A DNA stretch of 64,000 nucleotides from Leptobrachium leishanense (GCA_009667805.1 CM019063.1:195714954-195778953); one strand, 5' to 3'. Numbered from the stretch's first letter, positions 1 through 10,875 are shown. A program made the numbers and translations. Notes: a model not told the origin generated them from the letters alone.

Positions 1-888
1 CACAAAAAAGGATTCTCCGTCAATTATGGTGGTAAGGGAGAGAGGATATCCCCAGCGATATTTAATCTGACGGTCTTGAAGAATTTGGGTGAGCGGGCGT
101 AGTGCCCTCCGGGCTTGCAAAGTGGTCCAGGAAAGGTCTGGAAAGACTTGTAGCGGGTTTCCCAAACGATCTTGAAAATTCGAATTCCTGCTCGCCATTA
201 GGATTCGTTCCTTATCCACATAATAATGAAGTCGGCAGATTATGTCCCTGGGAGCTGAGGACGGGGTTCCCTTTGCCTTCAAAGCCCTATGGGCTCGATC
301 AAATAATAACGGTGCATCAAGCGGGCGTTGCAGGAGAGGATTAATCAATGAGCGCAGTAAGGCCGGAATATCCTCCGTGGGGCCCTGAGATTCAGGGAGA
401 CCTCGAATTCGCAAATTGTTTCGCCGGCCTCGGTTGTCTACATCGTCCAGATCTCTGCGCAGCTGGGCGAAATATTTAGAATGTGCACTGACCTGCTGCT
501 CAAGAGCTAGCACTCTGTCATCATGCTGGTCCTTAGAGTCTTCAAGGCCTTGTATTCTGGATCCAAGATGGAGGACGTCCTGTGACATGTGCTCCCATCG
601 TGATTCCCATGCTGTCTCCATGCGTCTCATCAGGGCCTCCATGTCCTCTTTAGTTGGTAGGGACCTCAGAATGTCCCTGATTGAGGTTTCCTCTGTCTCC
701 GGAGGACCCGGGCTGCAGGAGGGGGAGGACGCCGGGGTGCCGTCTGACGCCGGCGCCATCTTGGAATGGCGCCGATCGCCCTGCACCGCCGCGTGGTCCG
801 GGAAAAATGAGGAGATATCCTCAGATCGGGCGGTTCTGGGGGTGCTCTGGAGCTTCCCGCCCCCCAGTCCCTTCTTTTTATGGGCCAT
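1..888 (-). CDS. LINE-1 ORF1 protein, 5' part (runs off the window edge)
   Basis: Reading leftward from the ATG at 888-886 gives 296 codons without a stop to base 1, so the 3' end lies outside the window. Residues 1-80 are Lys/Pro/Ser-rich and probably disordered. Residues about 85-150 are rich in Glu, Gln, Leu and Arg in heptad-like order, as in the ORF1p coiled coil. RRNNLRIRGLPE starts at residue 155 and matches the start of the L1 ORF1p RRM-like domain; DRAHR and PRDIICRLHYY follow, as in that family. ORF1p is the RNA-binding, trimer-forming chaperone of L1 ribonucleoprotein particles. The absence of stops and frameshifts suggests a young copy. ORF2 would lie further left. Clade within L1 is not determined. 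Confidence 0.85.
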   Translation of the reverse strand, partial: MAHKKKGLGGGKLQSTPRTARSEDISSFFPDHAAVQGDRRHSKMAPASDGTPASSPSCSPGPPETEETSIRDILRSLPTKEDMEALMRRMETAWESRWEHMSQDVLHLGSRIQGLEDSKDQHDDRVLALEQQVSAHSKYFAQLRRDLDDVDNRGRRNNLRIRGLPESQGPTEDIPALLRSLINPLLQRPLDAPLLFDRAHRALKAKGTPSSAPRDIICRLHYYVDKERILMASRNSNFQDRLGNPLQVFPDLSWTTLQARRALRPLTQILQDRQIKYRWGYPLSLTTIIDGESFFV

Positions 889-1062
889 TATGTGTCTCAG
901 CTGTGGGTATTCACCCCTTAATGTTGCTCACCGCCGGAGCTCCGAATTCAGGCTGCCGTCTTCATCGGCTGCCAAGCCACGCCCCCTCGACCTTATGATT
1001 TTTATTTTGAAACACAATTATTTTTGGTTCGGGGGCAGTTTCTATCTTCAGATTTGAAGATG
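889..1062 (-). other. probable L1 5' UTR and junction with the Penelope-like element
   Basis: Lies upstream of the ORF1 start on the minus strand. No promoter motif could be recognised, and the L1 5' end was not located precisely; it must lie before the Penelope-like similarity that begins at about 1063. Confidence 0.3.
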
Positions 1063-2292
1063 CCATGGGGACAAGGTTTGCCCCAGCTATGCCAACCTAT
1101 ATATGGATAGTTGGGAGCGAGAGCAGGTTTGGCCACTGGCGGAGGGCAGCCTTGTCCTCTGGCGCCATTTCATCAACGACATTTTTGTTATTTGGGAGGG
1201 GTCTATTGAATCACTTCAAAGGTTTATAGATTCCTTGAATGTAAATAATTTTAATTTAAAATTCACTTATAAGATCGATCAGAAAGTAATAGATTTTTTT
1301 GGATTTAACCAGTTCTGCAAATCAAGATAAATTAGATACTAAAACCTACTTTAAGTCTACAGATTGCAATTCAGCCATCGATAGAAACAGTGCCCATGCT
1401 GATTCGTGGCTTGATAATATCCCCAGAGGTCAATTTAAACGAATGAGGAGAAATTGTTCAAATTTGGAACTTTTTGATGAACAAGCACTGGTTATTAAAA
1501 ATAGTTATGTGGAGAAGGGATACGATGAAGTCAAAGTAATGGTGGATTTAGAGGAGGTTAGAAATATTGATAGGGAATCATTATTGGAAGAAAGAAGTAA
1601 AATCAATGGAAATAATCAATTCAATATAGCGTTTTGCCCTCCATTCAATCCCCAATCGTACCGTATTAAAAATATAATAAAGAAACACTGGCACATATTA
1701 CAGACAGATGAGGTTTTGAAACATCAGATTCCTGAAAAACCTAATGTCATCTTCAAGAGGGCTCAAAATTTGAAGAATACATTGGCCTCAAGTTTATTAC
1801 CAACTATGAAAACTAATACTAATGAGAGCTTGTGGAAAAAACCGACAGGCTTCAACAAATGCGGGAGGTGCAAAGCTTGTGTTAATCAAAAAAAGAAAAC
1901 CATGGAGTTTAAAAGTAATAGTAATGGGAAGACATTTAAAATAAATCAATTTATTCATTGTTCAAGTAAGGGGGTCATTTATTTGCTCCAATGCCCATGT
2001 GGGGCACAATATATCGGTCAAACGTCGAGATCTCTTCGTATACGTATTTTGGAGCACCTGGGTAATATTAGGAGAAAGAAAACTAACCATAGTGTACCTT
2101 CATTGTTATTCATGTCCAGTTTTTAATTTTGAGCATTTTGTCTGTTTAGGTATTGATTTAGTCAACCCTAATTGGAGAGGGGGTGATTCACGCCAAGATC
2201 TACTTAGGAGAGAGACAGAATGGATATTTAAAGTAGGGACCTGGAATGCAAGAGGGCTTAATATAGACCTTGATATACACCAATGTTTGTGA
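1063..2292 (+). pseudogene. Penelope-like retroelement: RT remnant plus GIY-YIG endonuclease
   Basis: The fragment begins inside the reverse transcriptase (GTRFAPA at 1068-1088, then PLE-type WRHFINDIFVIWEG near 1165). The catalytic YxDD is degraded to FIND. After a frame change in a T-run near 1300 the 1299-2126 frame holds IPRGQFKRMRRNCS, a CGRCKAC cysteine motif (about 1860) and the GIY-YIG nuclease: GVIYLL at 1971 and QYIGQTS at about 2008. A further frame change near 2100 leads to the C-terminal WRGGD and RRETEWIFKVGTW motifs and a stop at 2290-2292. Domain order RT then GIY-YIG is specific to Penelope-like elements. It is 5' truncated with at least three frameshifts (about 1087, 1300, 2100), so it is dead. 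Confidence 0.85.
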
Positions 2293-2960
2293 TTTCTGGG
2301 GGGTATCTAATTGTTTCCACTATGTGTATTTCTGTTTTGTAGCATTCCTGATGTGGAGACATTTGAGGAGGTTTCTGAGAGGTCTGTTTTATTATTTTTC
2401 CCTGTATAACAAGATCTTTCAAGATGGTGGCGTCAGGAGGACGGATACTTGACCTCCACAAGATGGCGGATGCCGGAGATCGATTGGATAAAGTCCTACG
2501 ATTTGTCACTTCCGGTTGTACCGGAAATGGAGGGAAGAAGACCATTGACCTCCACAAGATGGCGGATGACTTCCACAAGATGGCGCATGCTAGAGACTGA
2601 TTGGATAATTTCTTACGATTCGTCACTTCCGGTTGTACCGGAAATAGAGGGAAGAGGACCATAAAACTACAAGTATGGACGTGCGCTCCACCGTGGGGCG
2701 CACTGCAATCTACCAATTGGGACTCATGTGGACAATTATTTAATTATGTGTCCGCTGTATCTTTTTCTCTTTTTTTATAATTGTGTGGCTATATAACTGC
2801 ATTATTCTGAATAAACACCTTATCCCTGATGACGTCTTGCATGTAGCAGAGACAAAACGCATTGGATGGTGTTCCAACTTTTATTTTATTCATGTTATTT
2901 TAATTAAAACCAGTTTATTGGAGCCACTGCTGGTTTGATTTTCTTTCAAATAGGCCTGAT
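2293..2960 (+). repeat. Penelope-like element 3' region with an internal tandem duplication
   Basis: AT-rich sequence after the PLE stop. Two imperfect units of about 96-115 bp (2451-2546 and 2547-2663) share CCTCCACAAGATGGCGGATG, GATTGGATAA and CTTCCGGTTGTACCGGAAAT; the last contains the palindrome TTCCGG-TTGTA-CCGGAA. The hammerhead-like stretch at 2826-2862 follows. The right boundary is a guess based on loss of recognisable pattern. Confidence 0.5.
2826..2862 (+). ncRNA. degenerate hammerhead-ribozyme-like core in the PLE tail
   Basis: CTGATGA is followed by a possible stem II (GTCT pairing with AGAC around a 12-nt loop) and then AAAACGC where a working hammerhead has GAAAC. Hammerhead ribozymes are known in the repeats that bound Penelope-like elements, and the position fits. 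The missing G before AAA suggests loss of activity. Stems I and III were not folded. Confidence 0.35.
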
Positions 2961-3194
2961 TCCTGTTCCACTGACTGATTGAACGGGCCTGAGGAAGTTC
3001 TTTGGCGATATTCAGATGGTCCGGAGTTCAGGAGGCAACACAACCTATCAGGAGAGGGTAACCAAGTACCTGCTATGTGCCTGATTAATTATTTTATCTC
3101 GTGAGTGCCAATCCAGCGGGGCATAATATAGTAAATGATGTATCTGCAATCTGCACTATGTGTGTACTGATTTGTTTTGCAGATTATGCTTCGC
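2961..3194. other. no recognised feature
   Basis: Short spacer between the Penelope-like tail and the Ty3 remnant. I see no gene, tandem repeat or terminal repeat in it. Confidence 0.3.
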
Positions 3195-4448
3195 AATTCC
3201 TTTTTCTTTACATTCATGATCCTTCTTGACTGAAACTAAATTATATCCCCCACATAGGTCTAACTTCGTATAGATCTTAGCACCTTTAAGGCAATCAAAT
3301 AGTTCAGATATCAGAGGAATGGGGTAAGCATTACACACTGTTATTCTGTTAAAACCTCTGTAATCAATACAGGGTCACAGATCACCCTCTTTTTTAGACA
3401 CAAAGAAAAATTCTGCCCCAGCAGGGGAGGACGAACGGCGTATAAACCCATGGGCAAGGTTATCACGAACATATTCCTCCATTATGTCATTCTCTTTCTG
3501 AGAGAGGGGGTATACATGACCCCTTGGGGGCATGGTACCAGGCAGAAGATCTATAGCACAGTCATAAGCGTGATGAGGCAGAATCTCAGATTTCTTTTTA
3601 TCAAAGACCTTTTTAAGGTCACTATACCACTTAGGTACCTCCTTAGACAGAGGAGGTGCTGTAGCCACATTCAGACTACCTACAATAGTGCTCATCCCCA
3701 AACACTTTGACCAACATTGTGAGCTCCAAGAGCCCAATTCCCCTTCAGTCCAGTTCATGACTGGGTTGTGTTTGGCTAACCAGGGATAGCCTAGAACAAT
3801 AGGTACCGTAGGAGGCTCAATTATTTGGAATTGTATTTTTTCTCCGTGTAAGATACCTGTATAAAAAGAAAGAGGGATGGTGTCGTGGGTAACATGTGGT
3901 CTCAATAATTGTCTGCCATCTATACTCTCAATGAGGAGAGGGGTTTCTCTGTTAACTAATGGTACTTGATGTATGGCAGCAAAACCAGAATCTAGGAAGT
4001 TTCCTGCTGAACCAGAATCAATCAGTGCTTCCGTGTCAAGCTTGATATCCTCCCAAGCCACTGACACTGGAACACGATTCCTCTTTTTCTTTTTTGCCAC
4101 GAGAGACTCTGCAGTCATGCCTAGAACCTGTCTCTCAGGGGATTCTAGACATGATCGTTTCCCGTCATAAAAGACCTTTTAGGTCGTTTGGGACACTGCA
4201 ACCTAAAATGGCCTTTATCAGCACAGTAAAAACATAACCCCTCTCTGAGATGGTGTTGTCTCTCTTCACCTGAGATACTAGACGGTCCTAATTGCATAGG
4301 TTCGGGAACTGCTTGTTCCACCCTGGAAGGTGAAGAGGTATGAATCAGACGAGGGGTAGATGGGGTTACTTGGGGAGGTTTGCGAGGCTTATCACGGCCA
4401 GACCTCCTTTTTCGAATCTGGTCATCGAGCGCAATACAAAAGTCTGTA
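3195..4448 (-). pseudogene. Ty3/gypsy retrotransposon remnant (gag zinc knuckle, protease, RT start)
   Basis: On the minus strand, 4448-4145 encodes a gag C-terminus with the CCHC knuckle CFYCADKGHFRLQC. From 4118 another frame gives a pepsin-like protease (ALIDSGSAGNFLD near 4028-3990; LGYPWLAKHNP) and the RT N-terminus (HGFIRRSSSPAGAEFFFVSKK). An in-frame TGA after GDL (about 3375) looks like a CGA-to-TGA change, because the same frame then continues into RT ([22 protein letters not shown]) until it breaks off near 3200. Gag and pol are in different frames, through an indel or native frameshifting. Both ends are truncated and no LTR is seen. Order and motifs are those of chromovirus-like Metaviridae. 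Confidence 0.8.
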
Positions 4449-4829
4449 TGTACAAAACAACAACGTAGCACCAGCGAACTAAAAGTCCACTGGAAAGCAG
4501 GTATGTGAGTACTTCAAGTCCCAAATAGATATCCTTTATCTTCAAAGATAACCTCCAAGCAAACGAACAGCCGGCACTTCTGGCACCCGGCCAGCCAGCA
4601 ATGCCGCTGAATGCCCAGACCCCCCCTGAAGGCCTGCAGGTGCCGAGGATGTGACATAGGATGTGTAAATGTCCTCTGCAACTATAGCTTGATTTTATAT
4701 ATATATATATATATATACACAGTATATACTGTATATATATATGTGTAAGTAATAAATTAGTTAAGTTCACAAAATATGATCATATCTTGGTAAAGCCTTT
4801 GACAGAGTCAATGTATGCCATCTCGATAG
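4449..4829. repeat. unassigned sequence with an AT microsatellite
   Basis: Contains a (TA)n tract at about 4696-4745, split by ACACAG and ACTG. No gene seen. Ends at the hAT target duplication. Confidence 0.6.
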
Positions 4830-5424
4830 ATTCTATGCAGGGGCGTACTTAGGGCCGGCGCTGCCGCTAGGCGAGCTAGGCGGCCGCCTAGAGCGCAGCC
4901 CGCCTAGGGCACAGCGCCGGGCCTGAAAAAAATATTGTGAGTGTGTGTCCGCCACGGGCGCGGCCCGCGGTAGCAGCCGGGGGCGCCACAATCTACTCGC
5001 AGCAGGCTGCAGGCCGTGCGACTGACACGCGTAAGTGATGCACCCAGGCTCCGTCTCCGCACGCATCACATCAGCGGCCGACGTGGTGCCGCTGCCAGGC
5101 TGCATGTGTTGGTTTGGCGGCAGCACACGCGCCCCCACGTCAGGCACCGCTGGAAGGAGGAGGCGGAGACTAATCGAGGCGGAGAGTTGCGTCGGAGTGA
5201 GACAGACAAAGGAAGCTGCTCTGTCTCCTCGGCTCCTGGAGTCCTGATGCACCTGCCTGTCACTGACTGGTTTGGGTCGACTGTCTGACATCTTCAAGTC
5301 GACGACAAGTTACACGATTCGAGCAGCAGGTATGGGGGGGCGCAATTTCAAATTGGCAATATATTATATATATATATATATGAAACAGCATGATGCATCT
5401 GTCAGCTGGCACTCAGGCCCTGCA

Positions 5425-6180
5425 CTGGGCAATATATATATGCATGATGGCGCATCTGTGAGCATGATGTGGGCTGGCCTGGGCAATATATATATACGCA
5501 TGATATGAGCTGGCCTGGGCAATATATATATACGCATGATGTGGGCTGGCCTGGGCAATATATATATACGCATGATGTGAGCTGGCAGGCCTGGGCAATA
5601 TATATACGCATGATGTGAGCTGGCCTGGGCAATATATATATATACGCATGATGTGGGCTGGCCTGGGCAATATATATATACGCATGATGTGAGCTGGCCT
5701 GGGCAATATATATATACACATGATGTGGGCTGGCCTGGGCAACATATATATATACGCATGATGTGAGCTGGCCTGGGCAATATATATACGCATGATGTGG
5801 GCTGGTCTGGGCAATATATATATATACGCATGATGTGAGCTGGCCTGGGCAATATATATACGCATGATGTGGGCTGGCCTGGACAATATATATATACGCA
5901 TGATGTGGGCTGGCCTGGGCAATCTATATATATGCATGATGTGAGCTGGCAGGCCTGGGCAATATATATATACGCATGATATGGGCTGGCCTGGGCAACA
6001 TATATATACGCATGATGTGGGCTGGCAGGCCTGGGCAATATATATATACGCATGATGTGAGCTGGCCTGGGCAATATATATACGCATGATGTGGGCTGGC
6101 CTGGGCAATATATATATATACGCATGATTTGGGCTGGACTGGGCAATATATATATATATACACATGATGTGAGCTGGCCT
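5425..6180. repeat. minisatellite, about 36-bp unit, roughly 20 copies
   Basis: Unit: GCATGATGTGGGCTGGCCTG followed by GGCAATATATATATAC. Variants differ in AT-run length, in GTGAGCTGG versus GTGGGCTGG, and in an extra CAGG. The long Tyr/Ile-rich open frames on the minus strand here are by-products of the repeat, not genes. Confidence 0.95.
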
Positions 6181-6479
6181 TTTTTTTTGGGGGGGTGCAA
6201 GTAGCTGTCTTGCTTAGGGCGCAAAATAGTCTAGCACCAGCCCTGGGCGTACTGACCCATCGGGCACCGCCCGAGGGTTGGTGGAGGCCTGGTTTCATAT
6301 TCATTAATGAGCATAGCGGCACTTCTGTCATTCGCCGAGGCTGAGTGGCTGCGGCGCGCATCACTCACTCACACCGCCGCCTGCTTCCTACATTCAGAAG
6401 CACCCTGCTATGGCCCTGCCTCCTTCATCACGTGGTGCACTGCACGCAGCGACAGAAGAGAGGAGGGCATGCACATGCT

Positions 6480-6725
6480 CAGCCCAGCCAGCCCAGGCCC
6501 CAGCCAGCACACAGGTGCCAGCTTAGCCAGTCCAGGCCTCAGCCAGCTCAGGCTTCAGCCAGCTCAGCCAACCCAGGCCGCAGCCAGCTCAGCCAGCCCA
6601 GGCCCCAGCCAGCTCAGCCAGCCCAGGCCCCAGCCAGCCCAGGCCCCAGCTAGCCCAGGCCCCAGATCAGCCCAGCTCTGCCATCCCAGGCCCCATCCCA
6701 GGCCCCAGCCCAGGTCGGGCCCCAA
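6480..6725. repeat. GC-rich minisatellite (CAGCCAGCYCAGGCCC type)
   Basis: Imperfect head-to-tail units of CAGCCAGCTCAGCCAGCCCA and AGGCCC. Gives artificial Pro/Ser/Gln open frames on the plus strand. Confidence 0.9.
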
Positions 6726-6754
6726 ACAGAGATTGTGGTAAATATTAAAAAAAG

Positions 6755-7080
6755 TTTACTGTGAGTTATATTGCTGTGGATTATGTGCCCTCTCATACAC
6801 CTCAGCGTTTACTGTGCGTTATATTGATGTGGATTCTGTGCCTGCTCATACACCTCAGCATTTACTGGGAGTTATATTGATGTGGATCACTAGCGTTTAC
6901 TGTGAGTTTTATGGCTGTGGAGCTCTGTGATACGCTCATACACCCCGCTCATTACTGTGAGTTTTATTGCTGTGGAGTTCTGTGATACGTTCATACACAC
7001 TGCACATTGCTGTGAGCATTATTGCTGTGGAGCTCTGTAATGTGCAGTGTGTACAAAGTGTGTCAGTAATGTACAGTATC
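6755..7080. repeat. degenerate tandem repeat, about 60-70 bp
   Basis: Four or five diverged units containing TTACTGTGAGTTATATTG, CTGTGGA and CTCATACACCTCAGC. The same sequence family occurs inverted at 8395-8490 and inside the short hAT MITE at 63001-63265, so it is a shared internal module of these elements. Confidence 0.75.
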
Positions 7081-7396
7081 TTTTAAACCTGAAAGATGAT
7101 CGTCAGTTTCCCACAGAACCCTACTGTGCTGCGGCCGAAGCTGCCTTGAGTGTGTGACGGCTACCGCAGCAGAGCAGTGGCAGTTTGTAAATCTGGAGGG
7201 GGCACAATGGATTCCCCAATTCGCTGGGGGGCCTGAGTGGAGTTTATTAACTAGTTAGAATTATTATTTTTGAAAAATTGTGTGAATAGTATGGGTGTGG
7301 CCTACTGTGGGCGTGGCACAAGGGGCCCCACAAACACCTATTGCCCGGGGGCCCCATTAGTTGTCAGTCTGCCCCTGGTTCTATGCTAAACATTTA

Positions 7397-7590
7397 CAGG
7401 GTTATTTAGAGAGCGGTGAAAAGCAGGAGAATGACTGGAGAATGGAAAATTCTAGGTCAACATAGCCAAACCAGAAAAATTCTCCCATTCATCTCACTTT
7501 TCATTTCACTTTCCAAATCGGCTATTTTGACCTAGAATTTTCCATTCTCCAGTTATTCTCCTGCTTTTCACCACTCTCTGAATAACCCTG
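7397..7590. mobile_element. palindromic MITE, 194 bp
   Basis: CAGGGTTATTTAGAGAG at 7397 and the inverse CTCTCTGAATAACCCTG ending at 7590. The arms are complementary for about 65 bp (through AATTCTAGGTCAA), leaving a short centre. Ends match the CAGGGTTATTCA family at 21355, 51108 and 60458. No convincing target duplication. Confidence 0.75.
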
Positions 7591-8278
7591 TGATAAATGA
7601 TGATAATGTAGTGGTTGCCTCTCAGCCCAGCTGTGGCCTTGTATTTCCCACTGCAGCCCATACTTAAACAAACACAGGCAGGTTAATAGGGAGACATACA
7701 GCCTGTCAGTAGCTGTGAGGGAATCCACCCTCCCTTTCCTTCTCTGTTGTTGTGCAGTGAGTGACAGTTGTTCACAGAAGCAGCTGCCTACATAACTCCC
7801 TCCCCCGTCTCTTCATTGGCAGAGGAAGCCGACTGATCCAGGGAGGACTGGGAGAACCGCAATGAATTCTGGGACATGTAGTCCCCAACACAGATGGCCC
7901 ACTATAATTCCTGAAGGAGGAAACTACACATCACAGCAGCCCAGAGACAGAGGGGAGATCTTACAGTTTGGTGCCCCTCCCTTCCTGGGGAGACAGTATG
8001 AGCACGTGCCTGTGGATGTGAGGGGAAGAGAAGCCAGGCCCAGGAGTTTCTGAGAGACCACGAGGAGAAATAGAGAGACAGGCTGTCATCATCATCCTGT
8101 ATGGAAAATCTCGTGGCCTGTATCGCATCCATTCAGCTGAGACAGCGATCAAGCTACCAATTGCTGGAAGGAACTGCCATCCTCAGGTCAGTTGATCTTG
8201 CTAACTTGATTAGATCCTATTTACTGCCATTGCAGCTCTATCTGAAGAAGGATCACTACAGTTGTTAATCTTTGTTAC
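7591..8278 (+). other. non-repeat stretch, possibly promoter or first-exon-like; no gene shown
   Basis: One of few stretches without obvious repeat structure. GAATTCTGGGACATGTAGT at about 7865-7883, read on the minus strand, resembles the ACTACA-N2-TCCCAG element bound by ZNF143/STAF in vertebrate promoters. CAG|GTCAGT at 8184-8192 fits a splice donor. The short frames are not recognisable proteins. A first exon of an unseen gene is conceivable but unproven; an old repeat is as likely. Confidence 0.25.
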
Positions 8279-8494
8279 CCTGTGACCAGGGTAGCCGTCA
8301 GAAATGATGGGGCCCCTTACTGAACCTCAAGATAGGCCCCCCCGTAATCTTCCTCAACCTTTAACAGCCTTTCGCCCCTTTACAAAACAGCAATAAAACT
8401 CACTCTAATGTGCGGTGTGTATGAGCGTATCACAAAGCTGCACAGCAATAAAACCCACAGTAATGTGTAGTGTATATGAACAGCTGTGCCCTAA

Positions 8495-9172
8495 TGTTAC
8501 CGGAATCCACTTGGTTCACTCGGGACGAGGCCGGACCGGACACAAGCAAGGATTGTCTGAACACGAGTCTCTTCAGGAAAGGCAAGCTTTATTGTGACGT
8601 CACAGAATGCTCAGACAGGATTGAATCGCAAAGACTGAGCATCGATTACACAGTGACATGAGATTTTATACCCCAAATACATAATTAGGTACATCCCAAT
8701 TAGCCCACCTCCCAATGACACTCTCCCACCCCACGTGGGTTAATACCTCCCTTAACCTAATACAAAGACATTCCATTAATTGGCCGTAAATTGGCAAACT
8801 TTATGTTAGTTTCAGTAAATCATGATTAGTTGCTTCTCCTATTCCGGGCTGCGCCCTCCTCCCTAGCGCCTGCGATCATTTGTTGCAGCTAACACCTGGT
8901 CTGATCTCTATACTCCTTTGTCTCTCAGCGGGCCTCAGCGACCTTGGTGTATCTACTCCTCATTCTGCCCCTCCGTGCCAGGAACAGCCTAGACCTTTCT
9001 CAGACTTTAATTACTTTTTCTGCTAATCTAACACATTCCTAAATTTCTACGTATGCTCTATTCTAGTTTCAGCTAAAAAACCTGCCTAGTTATTTTCAAG
9101 TGAACCAATATTCTGAACAAGATGGCCGCCTGGCTTATAATGGCAGCCATCTTCCAGCCTATTTCCACTTCA
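8495..9172 (-). repeat. 3' LTR of the provirus
   Basis: 678 bp, nearly identical to 18202-18879. On the minus strand it runs TGAAGTGG...GGTAACA. TATAAAA lies at 8670-8664 and the poly(A) signal AATAAA at 8593-8588, about 75 nt downstream, giving a compact R region. The 5' edge of U3 has two YY1-like motifs (AAGATGGCTGCC and GGCCATCTTG) between 9155 and 9117; YY1 is known to act on gammaretroviral LTRs. Confidence 0.95.
8588..8593 (-). terminator. poly(A) signal AATAAA in the 3' LTR
   Basis: AATAAA on the minus strand, downstream of the LTR TATA box, as expected for 3' processing of the viral transcript. Confidence 0.8.
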
Positions 9173-9182
9173 TTCCCCCTTG
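9173..9182 (-). other. polypurine tract
   Basis: AAGGGGGAA on the minus strand directly abuts the first base of the 3' LTR, as required for plus-strand priming. It confirms the LTR edge and the orientation. Confidence 0.85.
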
Positions 9183-9220
9183 GCTCAAGCCTCAGGCTCT
9201 TCTCCTGAGACTTGTAGCCA

Positions 9221-10875
9221 TTACACCTCACTATTTTTATTCTCAAATTCCTCATACTTTGGGGGGCCTATTTTCGTCGGGAACATACCTTGTGGGATAA
9301 TCAGTGGTATCTTTTGTGTCTGTGCGGGTGTCAGTGCCTTCTTGCATAGCGGCCAGAGACAAAGCCCTATACGATACAGTAGTGCCCCTACGATCAAGAT
9401 CATCACCACCATCAGAATCATGGATCCAATCTGCGAAATAAATCTCAGAATGGATCCGAACCAATCTCCGATTGCTCCGAACCCACGGAGTGGATTCCAG
9501 CCTTCAGCAGCGATCCTCCTTGCTGTGTTCTGTAACTGTGCTACCTTTTCTTGGTGATCTTGGATTACCTGGTAATAGTCAGGGACGTCATGTGTAGCGT
9601 TCTTGATGAAAGTGCAACATTCAGAATGCATTGTCATCTCACACAATCCATTCAGGGCTGCACTAATCTGTTCCAGTGCCATATTGTGTATCATTTGCAC
9701 CTTTCGTATCTCTCGTACTTCCAGATTCAACAACTGAATATCCCAACTAGTCTTATTCAAAATCTCATCCATCAAACTGGCATAACTGTTCATTCTTGCC
9801 ATCAACTCTCTTCCCCATCCAGTCCATGCTGGAAGCCATGCCCATATTCGATCCGCTTTCTTGAATAGCTCTCTCTTCTGTCTTTCAAACACCAGTGGAT
9901 ACCTAGGGTGAAATGTTGTATCTGAATTAGTGTCTTCTCCCCTTACCCTCTGGATTGGGATCAATTTAGCCAAATAACACATTCCTGTCACTGTAGGTGG
10001 TACCCATGTGTAACACACTCCTTCACAGCACACCTGGTACCCTCCTTTCACTATAAATGGTGATGAGTATAGTGTTCCTTTTGTTATCGCTATCGCAAGC
10101 TGTCTCAGCCGTCTCATCATATCCACTATATCCTGCCTTCCATTGGTCGCATTCGCAATCTCCTCCTCTTGCTCTCTAGTAAATTGCCTGCATCGTATAT
10201 ATATATATAATACGCCTTCAGTCCTGTTCTGAATATATAAATATATGATGTCCAATTGAACTGACTTGAGTTACATACCCCACCCTCGTTATTTATCTCC
10301 TTATCTGGGCCTAATTGAAAACACCACTCTGGTTGGTACACTGGTCCTATTGTGGGGTGCCCGGGACTGAATGGTTCTGGTTTCTCCCTCGATGTATCGA
10401 CTGCCTGTACTGTAACATTTTCTGATGCAAACATACTCAAATTCATTGGGACAGAGGCGAATGGTATATGAATTGTCTCTGGGTGCAGTCTACTACACAC
10501 CCAACATGTGGTTTGCCCAGACTTTTTAGCATAGTCATATTTAAATTGCACAAGTAAATGTCCTTTTAGCTGGGTTCCAGATAGCGCCTCTCGTTTTTGT
10601 CTCCACATGGTACGGTTCTCCATCACCGGGTGTGTACCATTCCAGGTTTTGGTGGTGCTTGTGCACTTGGGGCATGCTCCACGTGACAGTCCATAAATCA
10701 AATGTGCAAGAAACAAAATCAGTACCAGAATTGCCCCAACTGTCAAAAACCCCATGGCAATTCTCTTCACAGTCACATATACCCAATCCCTCCCCGCCGG
10801 AATTTCAAGAACAAAAAGACATTTCCGGTTGATCACGGGTCGGGGCCGGGCCCCTAAAAATAACCCTCTCAGCAT
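9221..10875 (-). pseudogene. env: retroviral env (SU-TM), one frame break
   Basis: First part 10875-10126: a hydrophobic segment at residues about 40-65 (long leader or signal anchor), CPKC and CWVC cysteine pairs and several N-glycosylation sites. Second part, about 10230-9221: SU end, furin-type site RQKR, a TM ectodomain with an ISD-like stretch followed by CEMTMHSECC, a membrane span (MILMVVMILIVGALLYRI) and a cytoplasmic tail with PPKY, a PPxY late-domain motif. The cysteine motif is CX7CC, one residue longer than the usual gammaretroviral CX6CC. The frame breaks inside an AT dinucleotide tract (10195-10250). No clear hydrophobic fusion peptide directly follows RQKR. The product would be a membrane glycoprotein for entry; this copy is broken. 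Confidence 0.85.

Larger units (their letters stand above)
4830..7385. mobile_element. composite nonautonomous hAT-like element loaded with minisatellites
   Basis: Outer ends are CAGGGGCGTACTTAGG at 4838 and the inverse of CAGGGGCAGACTGACA ending at 7377. Flanking 8-bp sequences are ATTCTATG (4830-4837) and GTTCTATG (7378-7385), a 7/8 target duplication typical of hAT. No transposase. Internally TCTAGCACCAGCCCTG (ending 6245) looks like a right end and is followed directly by GGGCGTACTGACCCATCGG, so two related elements seem fused and share one outer duplication. Three tandem arrays fill most of it (5425-6180, 6480-6725, 6755-7080). Confidence 0.65.

Noticed and set aside
416..1057. 213-codon plus-strand open frame
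   Set aside because: Antisense shadow of L1 ORF1; the minus strand has the recognisable protein.
5364..6224. Long minus-strand open frames rich in Tyr, Ile, Cys and His
   Set aside because: They translate a 36-bp minisatellite whose unit length is a multiple of three; no conserved protein.
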